64,000 bases of DNA from Rhodococcus sovatensis (GTDB taxonomy: Bacteria; Actinomycetota; Actinomycetes; Mycobacteriales; Mycobacteriaceae): the NCBI RefSeq assembly GCF_037327425.1, contig NZ_CP147846.1, forward strand, positions 2,046,001 through 2,110,000, written 5' to 3'. Shown piece after piece: positions 42,253-51,834 of this stretch. Both the position numbers and the translations under genes were made by a program. The first letter of the stretch is position 1, and every line of letters starts with the position of its first letter. A model generated the notes under the pieces. It did no database searches and had not been told where the DNA came from. It saw only the letters and a list, made by a program, of their open reading frames with translations.

Positions 42253-43628
42253 GAGCGCGCGAAATCCCGTCTCTTGCACTCGATTCCTACCAGCGTGCCG
42301 CCAGAGTCGCACTGGCGAACCACCTGGTGACCTCCACATATCCCGATCGGATCGCCCTTCCGCTACTGAGGCGCTGGGCGACCGAACTGCGCGAGGATCT
42401 GCTCGACCTCTTCGGCTACCGCCTCGAGGTGACGGAGACGACCGCGCGGTTGTTCCCGGTCCTCGACGCCCTCGATCCGAGCCAACCTGCGCGCACCGCT
42501 ACCGATCGCATTTTCGATCGACGCCGCTACGCCTACCTTGCGTTGGCGTTGGCTGCGCTCGGACGCGCCGGCAACCAAATCACCCTGTCGGAATTGGCCG
42601 ATCATGTTGCCGCCGAGGCCGGACAGGTCGACGGTGTCGACCTCGAAGCCGACCGGGCCTCGGACCGTGATGCCTTCGTCGATGCAGTCGGGTGGCTGGC
42701 CGCACGCGGTGCGATCTCGCTGGCCGACGGCGACGCCGGTGGTTGGGCCAACAATCCGTCGTCCGGCGAGGCGCTGTACGACATCGAACGGTCTGTGGTC
42801 GTGGCCATGTTCCGACCACCGCGAGCAGTCCAGCACCTGCGTTCGGTCACCGGCCTGCTTGCCGGCGCAGAGGCACCTCTCGACGACGAGGAGACCCGTC
42901 AGCCGACGGACCCGAAGGAAACGCTCCGAAAAGTACGGCGCGCCTTGATCGAGCGCCCCGTGGTGTACTTCGACGACCTGGATCAGGACGGCCGGACCGC
43001 ATTGGCCGCCGAGCGGACCGTCATCGACGTCGAGCTGCTGACGGGCCTCGTTGCCGAACGGCGAGCCGAGGGGGTCACGTTGATCGACACGTCGGGACGA
43101 CTGTCCGACATACGCTTTCCCAGCACCGGAACCATTGCGCAGGTAGCACTCCTTCTCGCCGGCGAGATTTCGGATCGCGTCGTCGATCCCGATGCTGCGG
43201 AGCTCACGCACCATTCGATTCCCGATGACGGGGACCTGATCGAGCGCTTGGACAGCGCAATCCCCGGTGGCGGGATATTCGACGACCTCGCTGAGTTCGG
43301 CACAGCATCGAGCGAAGTCGACGACGGAATCGGTTCCGATAAATATCCGTTCATCGAGAACAGTTGGCTCAGGGGAACAGTGGCCGACTTGGTCGAAAGA
43401 TTCGGACGAACATTTGCCGCTCAGTGGCAAGCGGACCCGGACGGGCTGCGAGAACGAGCAGTGACGATGCTTCACCGACTTCGACTGGTGAGCATCGTAT
43501 CCGGAGGAATCATCGTTCTTCCTGCCATCGCTCGCTACCGTGACGTGATGGTGAGCGTGCGCGACCGCGCCCCTCAAGATTCCCTCTTCGACGGCACTTC
43601 ACCGGACACAGAAATAGAGGCGCACTAG
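42249..43628 (+). CDS. jetB: Wadjet JetB (DUF2398/TIGR02678 family)
   Basis: 459 aa. KITE-like winged-helix subunit that binds the SMC heads with JetA. Recognised by family text: RRWATELREDLLDLFGYRLEV, RRRYAYLALALAALGRAGNQ, and C-terminal WLRGTVADLVERFGRTFAAQW. Longer than the roughly 370-400 aa usual for the family because of an internal region around residues 130-260. ATG overlaps the jetA stop; the stop is directly followed by the jetC ATG. Confidence 0.88.
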   Translation: MRAREIPSLALDSYQRAARVALANHLVTSTYPDRIALPLLRRWATELREDLLDLFGYRLEVTETTARLFPVLDALDPSQPARTATDRIFDRRRYAYLALALAALGRAGNQITLSELADHVAAEAGQVDGVDLEADRASDRDAFVDAVGWLAARGAISLADGDAGGWANNPSSGEALYDIERSVVVAMFRPPRAVQHLRSVTGLLAGAEAPLDDEETRQPTDPKETLRKVRRALIERPVVYFDDLDQDGRTALAAERTVIDVELLTGLVAERRAEGVTLIDTSGRLSDIRFPSTGTIAQVALLLAGEISDRVVDPDAAELTHHSIPDDGDLIERLDSAIPGGGIFDDLAEFGTASSEVDDGIGSDKYPFIENSWLRGTVADLVERFGRTFAAQWQADPDGLRERAVTMLHRLRLVSIVSGGIIVLPAIARYRDVMVSVRDRAPQDSLFDGTSPDTEIEAH

Positions 43629-46600
43629 ATGACCGCACATTCGCAGCGCTTCCGCCCCACCCGCGCCGGCATCATCAATCTCTGGGACTACCGCGACCAG
43701 GAATTTTCCTTCGCCGACGGACGGCTGGTGCTGCGTGGTCCGAACGGATCGGGAAAGACCAAGGCGCTCGAGGTGCTGTTTCCGTTCGTCCTCGACGGCC
43801 GAATCGAGCCGCGGCGTCTCAACCCGTTCGCCGGCGAAGAACGCACGATGAAGTCGAACTTGCTCTACCGCGGTCAGGAGAGCGCTCACTCGTACGTATG
43901 GATGGAGTTCGGCCGGGGATCGCGCGAGGATCCGGAATCGGTGACCGTCGGTATCGGCATGCGCGCGAGCCGACAGAACGACAAGGTCACGCGCTGGTAC
44001 TTCGTCGCGGATGGACGCGTCGGCGTCGATTTCTCGCTGCTCGGGAGCGACGATCGTCCGCTTACCAAGAAACAACTGGCAGATCAGCTCGGAACGGATG
44101 CGCTCACCGACCGTCCGGTCGACTACCGGGCAGCGATCGACGCCCGAATGTTCGGCCTCGGCGCGCAGCGCTACGACCAGTTCATCAACCTCATCTTGAC
44201 CCTCCGCCGACCTCAGCTGGCGAAGAACCTCGACCCGAAGGGGTTGTCGCAGGCGCTGACCGACGGTTTGCGCCCGCTCGACGAGCAGCTCGTACTCGAG
44301 GCTGCGCGCTCCTTCAGCGACATGGAAGAAGTGGGACGGGCCTTGGAAGGGCTTGCCCAAGCAGATCAGGCAGCCAAGAACTTCGTCGGCGTGTACTCGA
44401 AATACCTTCGGGTACAGGTTCGCTCGGACGTGGAGCAGGTCTCCCGCAGGCTCGAAGCCGTCACACATGCCACGACCGCGCATTTCGCCGCGTCCGCGCT
44501 GAAGGAGCGACGACTGCAGGAGCGCCTGGCAGCTGAGAAGCGGTTCGACGAGGCCGAACGCGCACTCGATCAGGCCGTCGCGGACCGCGAGACACTGCAG
44601 CGCTCCAGTGCCTACGAGGGCAAACAGCAGCTCGACGATCTGGCCGAATCGGCTGCGAAGTTGAAGGTCTCGGCGGCCCAGCAATCCGAGCGAGCCCGAG
44701 GCGCCCAGTCCGATCTCGAGAAGCGTGCTACCGAATCGGCACGCGCCGACGCAGCGCTCGCGGACGCGGTCGCTGCACTCACCCGGGCGGAGGACGACCT
44801 GCAGACCGCGGCGGAGGATGCCGGAATCGCATGGGCATCGATGCCTGCGAGTGCGCGTACCGACCAGTTCAGCACAGCGTTGAGAGGGCACGCCGAAGAG
44901 CGCGACGGCGATGTCCGCGCGGTGCGCGAAGCTCTCGGCACGGTGGAGAAGGCGTCCACCGAACGTGCACGTGCGGACAAGAGTGCCGCCCGAGCCCAAG
45001 AACTCCTGGATTCTGCCCGCGCCTCGGTCATCGAGGCGGAAGCCTCCGTGGAACTTGCACGTGCGCAATACAGTTCGGCCCTGCGGTCGTGGTGGTCCGA
45101 GAACTCGGCTCGCTACCTGGCCGCGGGTGTCACCGCGGCAGCATTCGACGCTCTCGACGCCGCGGTGCCGCACATCGGTGAAGACGATGCACCGAGCCTC
45201 GACGCCGTCCTCGCCGACGCGTCGGCCGAAGGACTCGAGTCCGTCCGCAGTCGGCGCACCGAGGCGGGTGTCACCGCGTCGGCCCTGGTCGAGGAATTGG
45301 CGTCCATGCGTTCCGAACGCGACCTCGTCAGCGCTCAGCACGACGACGCTCCCCCGCCGTTCGCCGCACGAACTTCTTCCCGTGACGATCGCGACGGCGC
45401 ACCACTGTGGAAACTGGTCCGATTCGTCGACGGCGTCGATCCAGCCGAAGCGGCAGGCATAGAATCCGCCCTCCACGCGGCCAATCTGCTCGACGGCTGG
45501 ATATCGCCGACGGACGTTCCCGAGTCCATGCGTTCAGAGCAGTACCTCGTTCCTGCGCCGGAGGATGCACGCCCGACCGGCCGTACCCTGTCCGACGTTC
45601 TCGCTCCCGAGCCGGGAACAGGTGTTCCCGAATCTCTGGTCCGCGACGTACTCGCCTCGATCGCGTTGGGACCCGCCGAGGACGCGGTGACCTCGATCGG
45701 CGTAGACGGACGGTTCTGGCAAGGAGTCCAGCGTGGACGTCACACCAAACCCGATGCCGAGTACATCGGTGCGACCGCCCGTGCACGCCGCCGTGCGGCT
45801 CGAATCGCCGAACTGGATGCCTCCATCGAATCGACGGAGGCATCGGCCACCGCAGCACGCGAGGAAGAACGAGCAGCAGCGGAGTTGCTTCGAGGTCTTG
45901 CTGTCGCGGCAAAACAGCTTCCACGGGCGTCTGCAATCATCAAAGCTCAGAAAGCGGTGACCGAATCCGCCGGAGCGTTGCGGACGTCCCAGGCGGGTGC
46001 GACTGCGGCCGCGGCCGAGCTCGACCAGGCGATCGCAGAGCTGTCCGCGAAGGAGAAGCAGCTGCGGACCACCGCGGTCGCGCACCGGACGCCACACTCG
46101 GCGCGAGAGATCGACTCGCTCGCAGCTGCAATTCGGCACTTCCAGAACCAGGGCGAGCTCGTCCTTCGTCGACGAAGCGAGCACGTACGCGAGGCCGAAC
46201 GCGCCCGCGAGGCATTGAACCGGTTGGAGGAGACGACCGGGCTTGCCGAGGAACTCGCCGAAGAAGCGGCGATAGCCGAGGAGAACTACCTTCAGCAGGT
46301 GACGCGTTTGGAGATCTTGAGCGACAAGCTCGGCTCCACCGCCGATCAGATCAACGCCGATCTCGAGAAGGCTCGCGAGAAGATCGAGGCGAGCAAGCTC
46401 GAGCAGCGGGCGGCCCGGAAGGCGGACAAGGAAGCCGGTGAAGCCATCGGTAAAGCCGAGGGGGCGTGCAACACCGCGCAGGAGAGCCTGCGCGCTGCAC
46501 TGACCGAGGGCATCGGCGACGCCGCGCGATTGGCGCCGTACGCGCGCAAGGATCTCCTCACCATCCTCGGTGTCCCCATGGGCCAATCCACGAGTTCCGA

Positions 46601-47819
46601 CGTATATTCCTGGCCGTCGAGCGAATCCGCGTGGCTCAGCGTCGAACAAATCCTGTACCGCATCCAGAACGCGACATCTCCCGACGACGAGATACAGGTG
46701 CTCCCCCCGGCGGTGCATCGGCTGCACGCGGCGTTGGACGAGGCGACGAGTTCCGTAAAGGCGAGCGAGTCGTATCGCAAGAGCACTCGAACGGCTCTGA
46801 CGAGTGCGCTGCAGGAGTTCGACTCACAGCTCGCGTCGTCGGGGCAGGACTACCGATTGCAGTGGGATGCGCCCGACGGACTGACCGTCGTGCGGGTGCA
46901 GGACGAACAGGGCTATTCGTCGATCGGCGAATTCGCGGATCGAATCGGTGAAGCTCGCTCCAATCAGGAGACGCTGCTGACCGAACATGAGCGCCGTATC
47001 CTCGAGGACGCGCTGCTCACCGGATTGGCTCAGCAAATCCACGAACGCACTGTCGACGCTCGCGAGCTCATCGCACAGATGGCATCGGAGATGAAGCAGC
47101 GAAAGATGTCCTCGGGCAACACCATCGGGGTGCACTGGATCCTCGCGGACAATCTCGAGGAGGGCGCCCGCGAGGTGTCGAAATTGCTCGACCGCGACGC
47201 GTCCTCACTCGGCGCCGACGACCTCGCGTCGATGCGCGCGCACTTCGCTTCGGAGATTCGCATTGCGCGCGCCGCGCATCCCGAACGGTCCTATCCGGAG
47301 ATCTTGGCGTCGACGTTGGACTACCGCCGCTGGCGGGTCTTCTCGTTCAATCTCATCCGTGGCGACGGCACCGAAGATCGCCTCACTGTGGCCAGGCACA
47401 GTGCGCTGTCGGGTGGCGAACAATCGGTCTCACTGCATCTCCCGCTCTTCGCGGCCGCGCACGTGATGCTGTCCTCGGCTGATCCGCATTCCCCTCGCCT
47501 ACTCGCCCTCGACGAAGCGTTCGCGGGCGTCGACGACAACGGACGGAGTGAGCTGCTCGGTCTCAGTGTGCAGTTCGATCTCGATCTGTTCATGACCGGG
47601 TACGACCTGTGGATCACGTACTCCGACGTACCCGGTTGCGCACACTACGATCTCGCGCATTCCACGGCTGAGAACACCGTCAGTGCGGCATTGTTGGTGT
47701 GGGAGAACGGCGAGCTGTTCGCCGAGCACGACGGCACCGATCTCGCTGCCGCGTTGGGTTCGCCGCTCACCAGACGGGTGCCCACCCGAGCGGAAGGTGG
47801 TCTCGAATTTGTCCGATGA
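43629..47819 (+). CDS. jetC: Wadjet JetC, SMC-like ATPase (TIGR02680 family)
   Basis: 1,396 aa. SMC/MukB-like motor that extrudes DNA loops. Walker A GPNGSGKT at residues 37-44; ABC signature ALSGGEQS at about 1,260; Walker B RLLALDEAFAGVD at about 1,290; between them two long Ala/Glu/Arg-rich coiled coils (about 230-560 and 720-990) flank a hinge-like region. Intact by these signs. It starts immediately after the jetB stop and overlaps jetD. Confidence 0.95.
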   Translation: MTAHSQRFRPTRAGIINLWDYRDQEFSFADGRLVLRGPNGSGKTKALEVLFPFVLDGRIEPRRLNPFAGEERTMKSNLLYRGQESAHSYVWMEFGRGSREDPESVTVGIGMRASRQNDKVTRWYFVADGRVGVDFSLLGSDDRPLTKKQLADQLGTDALTDRPVDYRAAIDARMFGLGAQRYDQFINLILTLRRPQLAKNLDPKGLSQALTDGLRPLDEQLVLEAARSFSDMEEVGRALEGLAQADQAAKNFVGVYSKYLRVQVRSDVEQVSRRLEAVTHATTAHFAASALKERRLQERLAAEKRFDEAERALDQAVADRETLQRSSAYEGKQQLDDLAESAAKLKVSAAQQSERARGAQSDLEKRATESARADAALADAVAALTRAEDDLQTAAEDAGIAWASMPASARTDQFSTALRGHAEERDGDVRAVREALGTVEKASTERARADKSAARAQELLDSARASVIEAEASVELARAQYSSALRSWWSENSARYLAAGVTAAAFDALDAAVPHIGEDDAPSLDAVLADASAEGLESVRSRRTEAGVTASALVEELASMRSERDLVSAQHDDAPPPFAARTSSRDDRDGAPLWKLVRFVDGVDPAEAAGIESALHAANLLDGWISPTDVPESMRSEQYLVPAPEDARPTGRTLSDVLAPEPGTGVPESLVRDVLASIALGPAEDAVTSIGVDGRFWQGVQRGRHTKPDAEYIGATARARRRAARIAELDASIESTEASATAAREEERAAAELLRGLAVAAKQLPRASAIIKAQKAVTESAGALRTSQAGATAAAAELDQAIAELSAKEKQLRTTAVAHRTPHSAREIDSLAAAIRHFQNQGELVLRRRSEHVREAERAREALNRLEETTGLAEELAEEAAIAEENYLQQVTRLEILSDKLGSTADQINADLEKAREKIEASKLEQRAARKADKEAGEAIGKAEGACNTAQESLRAALTEGIGDAARLAPYARKDLLTILGVPMGQSTSSDVYSWPSSESAWLSVEQILYRIQNATSPDDEIQVLPPAVHRLHAALDEATSSVKASESYRKSTRTALTSALQEFDSQLASSGQDYRLQWDAPDGLTVVRVQDEQGYSSIGEFADRIGEARSNQETLLTEHERRILEDALLTGLAQQIHERTVDARELIAQMASEMKQRKMSSGNTIGVHWILADNLEEGAREVSKLLDRDASSLGADDLASMRAHFASEIRIARAAHPERSYPEILASTLDYRRWRVFSFNLIRGDGTEDRLTVARHSALSGGEQSVSLHLPLFAAAHVMLSSADPHSPRLLALDEAFAGVDDNGRSELLGLSVQFDLDLFMTGYDLWITYSDVPGCAHYDLAHSTAENTVSAALLVWENGELFAEHDGTDLAAALGSPLTRRVPTRAEGGLEFVR

Positions 47820-49038
47820 CCGTACGGCCGGTTGGCGTGGCACCGCCGAGCTCGACGCTCTCCTGGCCGCTGCTCGCAAGAAGGTGGAGTCGAATTGGCT
47901 GAAGGTGGGCGGAAACATCACCGTTCATCTCGGTGATCCCCCGGAATTGTGGCGGTTGTGTAGCGCGATCTCGCGATCCAATGCAGGCCTGCACAGCCGC
48001 GCGAAAACCACCAGGCTCGATCTCGCGCGCTTCGACGAGTGGCTGGCCCATCCGCTCAACGGTGGCCTGGGCCTGCTCGACACCCTCGGCGCCGAAGTCC
48101 CGCTTCAGGACAAGAAGCGGCTGGCAGCCGACAAGGCCGAAGTCAAGGCCAGTGCTCTCGCCGAGGCGCGAACCCTCCTCGCCGACAGCACTCACGGCGA
48201 CTGGGCCGATCGATGGCTGTCATCACTGCTCAACCAAGACGGAACGTTGGGCGGTCGGGTTGCAGTCGACTCCCTACGAACGGCCGCCCGCGTGCTCGCC
48301 GTTCTCCCCGTCGACGGGCTCTCACTCACCGAACTCGCCGAACTCGCCGTCGGTGATACCAAGGCCCTGTCATCCGGTGGCGCACCGAAACTGGTACTCG
48401 ACGCACTGTCGCTTCGCGAGGGAGTACCGCGTCCAGCCGACCCGGTCGGCATCCGGTCGCTCTGGGAAACCGCAGGCGTGTCGGTAGACGCGCTCTCGAG
48501 CCGCGTCGTCGTTCTCCGCTACCGTGTCGCCGAGGACCACATCGTGGGCAAGTGGCTGAACGAGGCAGCGGCAGAAGGGATCCCGTTCCCTCTCACGCTC
48601 GACATGATCGGACGAGGAGCACTCACCAACACTGCGAACCGAATCTTCGTGTGCGAGAACATCGCCGTCGTCGCCGCGGCCGCGCGCACATCTGTTGCCG
48701 GTTCGGCGACCATCGTCTGCACGGACGGCCAGCCCTCGGCTGCGGTGCACAAACTACTGTCGGGCCTGAGGCCAGGGACAGAAGTGTACTGGCGTAACGA
48801 CTTCGACTGGGCGGGGCTGCACATGACCTCGCGTGCGATCGCGCGATACGGTGCGAAGCCATGGCGCATGGACAGCGAGTCCTACCTCCACGCCCTCGAC
48901 GCACGGAACTCCGAGCCGCTCAAAGGGGCCCCTACGACGAGTCCCTGGGATCCGGCACTCGCCGTCGCCATGCATGAGTCCGGCCGCGCAGTGATGGAGG
49001 AACGCTCGATCCCGGACCTGTTGCGCGACCTGATCTAG
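47797..49038 (+). CDS. jetD: Wadjet JetD, TOPRIM nuclease subunit (DUF2399/TIGR02679 family)
   Basis: 413 aa from GTG 47797; TTG 47809, preceded by GGAAGGTGG, is also plausible. It overlaps the end of jetC by 11-23 nt. The C-terminal half is a topoisomerase-VI-like TOPRIM domain: RIFVCENIAVVAA (about residue 284, Glu), CTDGQPSAAVHKLL, and YWRNDFDWAGLHM (about 330, DxD-like Asp pair). The N-terminal arm is the DUF3322-like part. JetD makes the double-strand cut in the plasmid after JetABC has extruded it. Confidence 0.9.
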   Translation: MVSNLSDDRTAGWRGTAELDALLAAARKKVESNWLKVGGNITVHLGDPPELWRLCSAISRSNAGLHSRAKTTRLDLARFDEWLAHPLNGGLGLLDTLGAEVPLQDKKRLAADKAEVKASALAEARTLLADSTHGDWADRWLSSLLNQDGTLGGRVAVDSLRTAARVLAVLPVDGLSLTELAELAVGDTKALSSGGAPKLVLDALSLREGVPRPADPVGIRSLWETAGVSVDALSSRVVVLRYRVAEDHIVGKWLNEAAAEGIPFPLTLDMIGRGALTNTANRIFVCENIAVVAAAARTSVAGSATIVCTDGQPSAAVHKLLSGLRPGTEVYWRNDFDWAGLHMTSRAIARYGAKPWRMDSESYLHALDARNSEPLKGAPTTSPWDPALAVAMHESGRAVMEERSIPDLLRDLI

Positions 49039-49059
49039 ACCTCAGCCTGACTTGGTACT

Positions 49060-50301
49060 TCAGCGCAGCGGAATGCCGAGCAAGGCGTCGACCGCATCGG
49101 CGAACGCGCCAGGTGCAGCGGTGTCCGAACCCCCGCGTTCCACAGCGAAACTGGCCCAGGCGTCGAGTGCGTCGAGTGCTTTGGGGGTATCCAGATCATC
49201 GGCAAGGTGTTGCCGCAGCCGCATGATCACGTCGTCCGCACTGGTAGCCGAATCGAGAACAGCTGCAGCACGCCACAGCGACAGTCGGGTGTGCGCGCGC
49301 TCGAGGACCTCGTCGGTCCACGCCCGGTCCTGGCGATAGTGCCCGGACAGCAAGCCGAGTCGGACCGCCGCCGGGTCCACGCCTGCCGCCCGCAGCTTCG
49401 AGACGAACACCAGGTTTCCACGACTCTTCGACATCTTTTCGCCGTCGAGACCGATCATTCCCGTGTGTACGTAGTGCCGCGCGAACCGCTCGCCACCTGT
49501 GGCCGCTTCGGCGTGCGCGGCGGAAAACTCGTGGTGCGGGAAAATGAGGTCACTTCCACCGCCCTGGATATCGAAGCCGGTGCCGATGCGGTTCAGTGCA
49601 ATCGCGGCACATTCGACGTGCCAGCCGGGTCGGCCGGCACCGAACGGAGAGGGCCACGACGGCTCGCCCTCGCGTTCGGTACGCCACAGCAACGCATCGA
49701 GCGAATCGTGCTTACCTGCCCTGTCCGGATCTCCTCCGCGCTCGGCGAAGAACTTGTCCATCGTCGCCCGGTCGTAGCCGGATTCGTAACCGAACTCCGC
49801 GTTGAAGTCGGCTCGAAAATAGACATCCGGGAACTCGGCATCGTCCACGACGTATGCGGCACCGGACGCAATCAGTTTTTCCACCAACTCGATGACCTCG
49901 TCGACCGATTCGACTGCACCGATGTAGTCGCGCGGGGGAAGAATTCGGAGCGCTTCCATGTCCTCGCGGAACAGTTGGATCTCGCGGTTACCGAGGGCGA
50001 TCCAGCTCTCGCCGTCTCTGTTGGCGCGTTCGAACAGCGGGTCGTCCACGTCAGTCACGTTCTGGACGTAGTGCACGTCGTGTCCGCCGTCGCGCCACAA
50101 TCTATTGATCAGATCGAAGGTGAGGTACGTGGCGGCATGGCCGAGGTGGGTGGCGTCGTACGGCGTTATTCCGCAGACGTACATCTTCGCTCGGGCACCG
50201 GGAGTGACCGGTCTGACTTGGCGATCAGCAGTGTCGTACAACCGAAGCGGGGGCCCCTGACCAGGGATCGACGGAACGGTTGTATCGGACCAGGAATGCA
50301 T
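49060..50301 (-). CDS. mshC: Cysteine:glucosaminyl-inositol ligase MshC
   Basis: 413 aa. ATP-dependent ligation of cysteine to GlcN-Ins in mycothiol synthesis, the main thiol of actinobacteria. Class I cysteinyl-tRNA-synthetase-like fold: YVCGITPYDATHLGHA (Cys43 zinc ligand and HLGH at 52-55), GWHVECAAIA, and KMSKS at about 289. Shorter than CysS and lacking the tRNA-binding C-terminus, which identifies MshC. Convergent with jetD (21 bp apart). Confidence 0.95.
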   Translation of the reverse strand: MHSWSDTTVPSIPGQGPPLRLYDTADRQVRPVTPGARAKMYVCGITPYDATHLGHAATYLTFDLINRLWRDGGHDVHYVQNVTDVDDPLFERANRDGESWIALGNREIQLFREDMEALRILPPRDYIGAVESVDEVIELVEKLIASGAAYVVDDAEFPDVYFRADFNAEFGYESGYDRATMDKFFAERGGDPDRAGKHDSLDALLWRTEREGEPSWPSPFGAGRPGWHVECAAIALNRIGTGFDIQGGGSDLIFPHHEFSAAHAEAATGGERFARHYVHTGMIGLDGEKMSKSRGNLVFVSKLRAAGVDPAAVRLGLLSGHYRQDRAWTDEVLERAHTRLSLWRAAAVLDSATSADDVIMRLRQHLADDLDTPKALDALDAWASFAVERGGSDTAAPGAFADAVDALLGIPLR

Positions 50302-50319
50302 GCGCTCGAGCCTATCCGA

Positions 50320-50359
50320 GAGGGATCAGAAGGCGGGCCGAGGGATCAGAAGGCGGGCC
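50320..50359. repeat. 20-bp perfect tandem duplication
   Basis: GAGGGATCAGAAGGCGGGCC occurs twice in a row (50320-50339, 50340-50359). The second copy carries the stop codon of the gene at 50346, so the duplication repeats the 3' end of that gene downstream of its stop. Confidence 0.85.
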
Positions 50360-51131
50360 ACGGTATCGGTCTACTGGAACGAGGCTGCGGCATGACCGGG
50401 TTCTGCACGAGCGCGCGTGCGCGTGCGAGCAACGCTTCCGTCTCCGATTCGGTGATGTGACCACGCACTCGTGGCTCGACCCGATCGGCGAACGAATCGA
50501 CGAAAGCGACGACGTCTGCCATCAGTGCATCGTCGACGGCTGCACCTGCCCAACCCCACAGCACCGTCCGCAATTTGTCGTCGTGATGCAGACAGATGCC
50601 GTGATCGACACCGTAGACGTACCCGTCCAGACCCTCCAGCGCGTGGCCACCTTTGCGGTCCGCGTTGTTGAGGAGAATGTCGAGAACGGCCATGCGCTGC
50701 AGTCGTGGGTCGTCGGCATGAATGAGAGCAACTTCCTGGCCCTCGCCGTCGTACGCCTCCAACACCGGGATCCATCCGGACGGTACGAGGTCCGGTCGGC
50801 AGATGTCGACGAGATCGACTCGGTCGCCGTGCTCACCGTGCCGCTCCGGTGTGTCGATCCACCTTTGCACCATGCCCGGACCGAACGGGCCGTCCCGCAG
50901 AATCGTCGTCGGAACGACGTCCCATCCGAGCGCGTCGGATACCTCGTACGATGCGACTTCGCGGCCCGCAAGCGTCCCGTCCGGAAAATCCCAGAGCGGC
51001 ACCTCTCCCCTGACGGGCTTGTAGACGCACCGGACCGGCGCCTCGTTCTCTCCGGCCGCTGCCTCGCACACCAACGTCGCGTTGCTTGCAGACACCACTC
51101 GACCGACCACCGTGAGGTCGCCAGTCTCCAT
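50346..51131 (-). CDS. SCO1664-family protein (PI3/4-kinase-like fold)
   Basis: 261 aa from ATG 51131. Family text: RCVYKPVRGEVPLWDFPDGTL (nucleotide-binding Lys), EVASYEVSDALGW, RMAVLDILLNNADRKGGHAL (catalytic loop D..NxDR), YGVDHGICLHHDDKLRTVLWGW (DHG metal site). Belongs to the atypical kinase group found beside DUF3090 and histidine phosphatase genes in actinobacteria; substrate unknown. In the usual order mshC, this gene, DUF3090, phosphatase. Confidence 0.85.
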   Translation of the reverse strand: METGDLTVVGRVVSASNATLVCEAAAGENEAPVRCVYKPVRGEVPLWDFPDGTLAGREVASYEVSDALGWDVVPTTILRDGPFGPGMVQRWIDTPERHGEHGDRVDLVDICRPDLVPSGWIPVLEAYDGEGQEVALIHADDPRLQRMAVLDILLNNADRKGGHALEGLDGYVYGVDHGICLHHDDKLRTVLWGWAGAAVDDALMADVVAFVDSFADRVEPRVRGHITESETEALLARARALVQNPVMPQPRSSRPIPWPAF

Positions 51132-51166
51132 CGCGTGCCGCCCCTCGAACAGCGGTCGGCCTTCGG

Positions 51167-51760
51167 TCAAAGCTCGTCGCCGAGTTCTGCCGCCGACCCG
51201 AAGGTCGCGTCGCGCCGGTAGCCGTTGGTCCGGATGCAGATGTGCCCGTCCTGGGTGAGCGGTTGCCCACACAGCGGGCACGGTGCTCGTCCGGCTGCGA
51301 TGACCCGCTCCGAACGCAGAGCGAACTCCCGCGCCTGAATCGGGGTCAAGAACACACGAACCGCGTCGGGCCCCTCCTCGGTGTCGTCGAGCACGACGGA
51401 CTCGTCGATCTCCGACTCGCTCACCGCCAACAGTTCCACGACCACTGCGCCTGCATCGGCGTCCCAACCGAGCCCCATGGTGCCGACTCTGAATTCGGTG
51501 TCGATCGGGGTCAGCAGAGGACTGGTGTCGCCTACCTCGGTCTCTTCCGGAGGAACGTCCGCGCCGAACCGACGGTGGACTTCTTCCAGGAGCAGACCCA
51601 TCCTGTCCGCGAGAACCTGCACCTGCTGCTTCTCGAGCGCCACCGACACCACACGGGCGTCGTGGACGGCCTGAAGGAAGAACGATCGGTCGCCCGGCTC
51701 GCCCACGGTTCCCGCGACAAATCGATCAGGGGTGCGGAAAACATGTATTGCGCGTGGCAT
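51167..51760 (-). CDS. DUF3090 family protein
   Basis: 197 aa from ATG 51760 with AGGAGGTG just upstream. Starts RAIHVFRTPDRFVAGTVG; conserved GQRSFFLQA-like text, EFRVGTMGLGWD, and a C-terminal zinc ribbon CPLCGQPL with HICIRTNGYRR. Unknown function; always adjacent to the SCO1664-like kinase, suggesting a shared complex or pathway. Confidence 0.88.
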   Translation of the reverse strand: MPRAIHVFRTPDRFVAGTVGEPGDRSFFLQAVHDARVVSVALEKQQVQVLADRMGLLLEEVHRRFGADVPPEETEVGDTSPLLTPIDTEFRVGTMGLGWDADAGAVVVELLAVSESEIDESVVLDDTEEGPDAVRVFLTPIQAREFALRSERVIAAGRAPCPLCGQPLTQDGHICIRTNGYRRDATFGSAAELGDEL

Positions 51761-51834
51761 TGCACCTCCTGCGTTTCGTTTTCGAGGACCCTCCGCTTCG
51801 GGGCCTCGAAGTTCCATTATCCGCTATCTCGGCG

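Noticed and set aside
43599..45476. 625-codon minus-strand frame over jetC
   Set aside because: Fully antisense to the JetC ATPase, whose motifs are intact.
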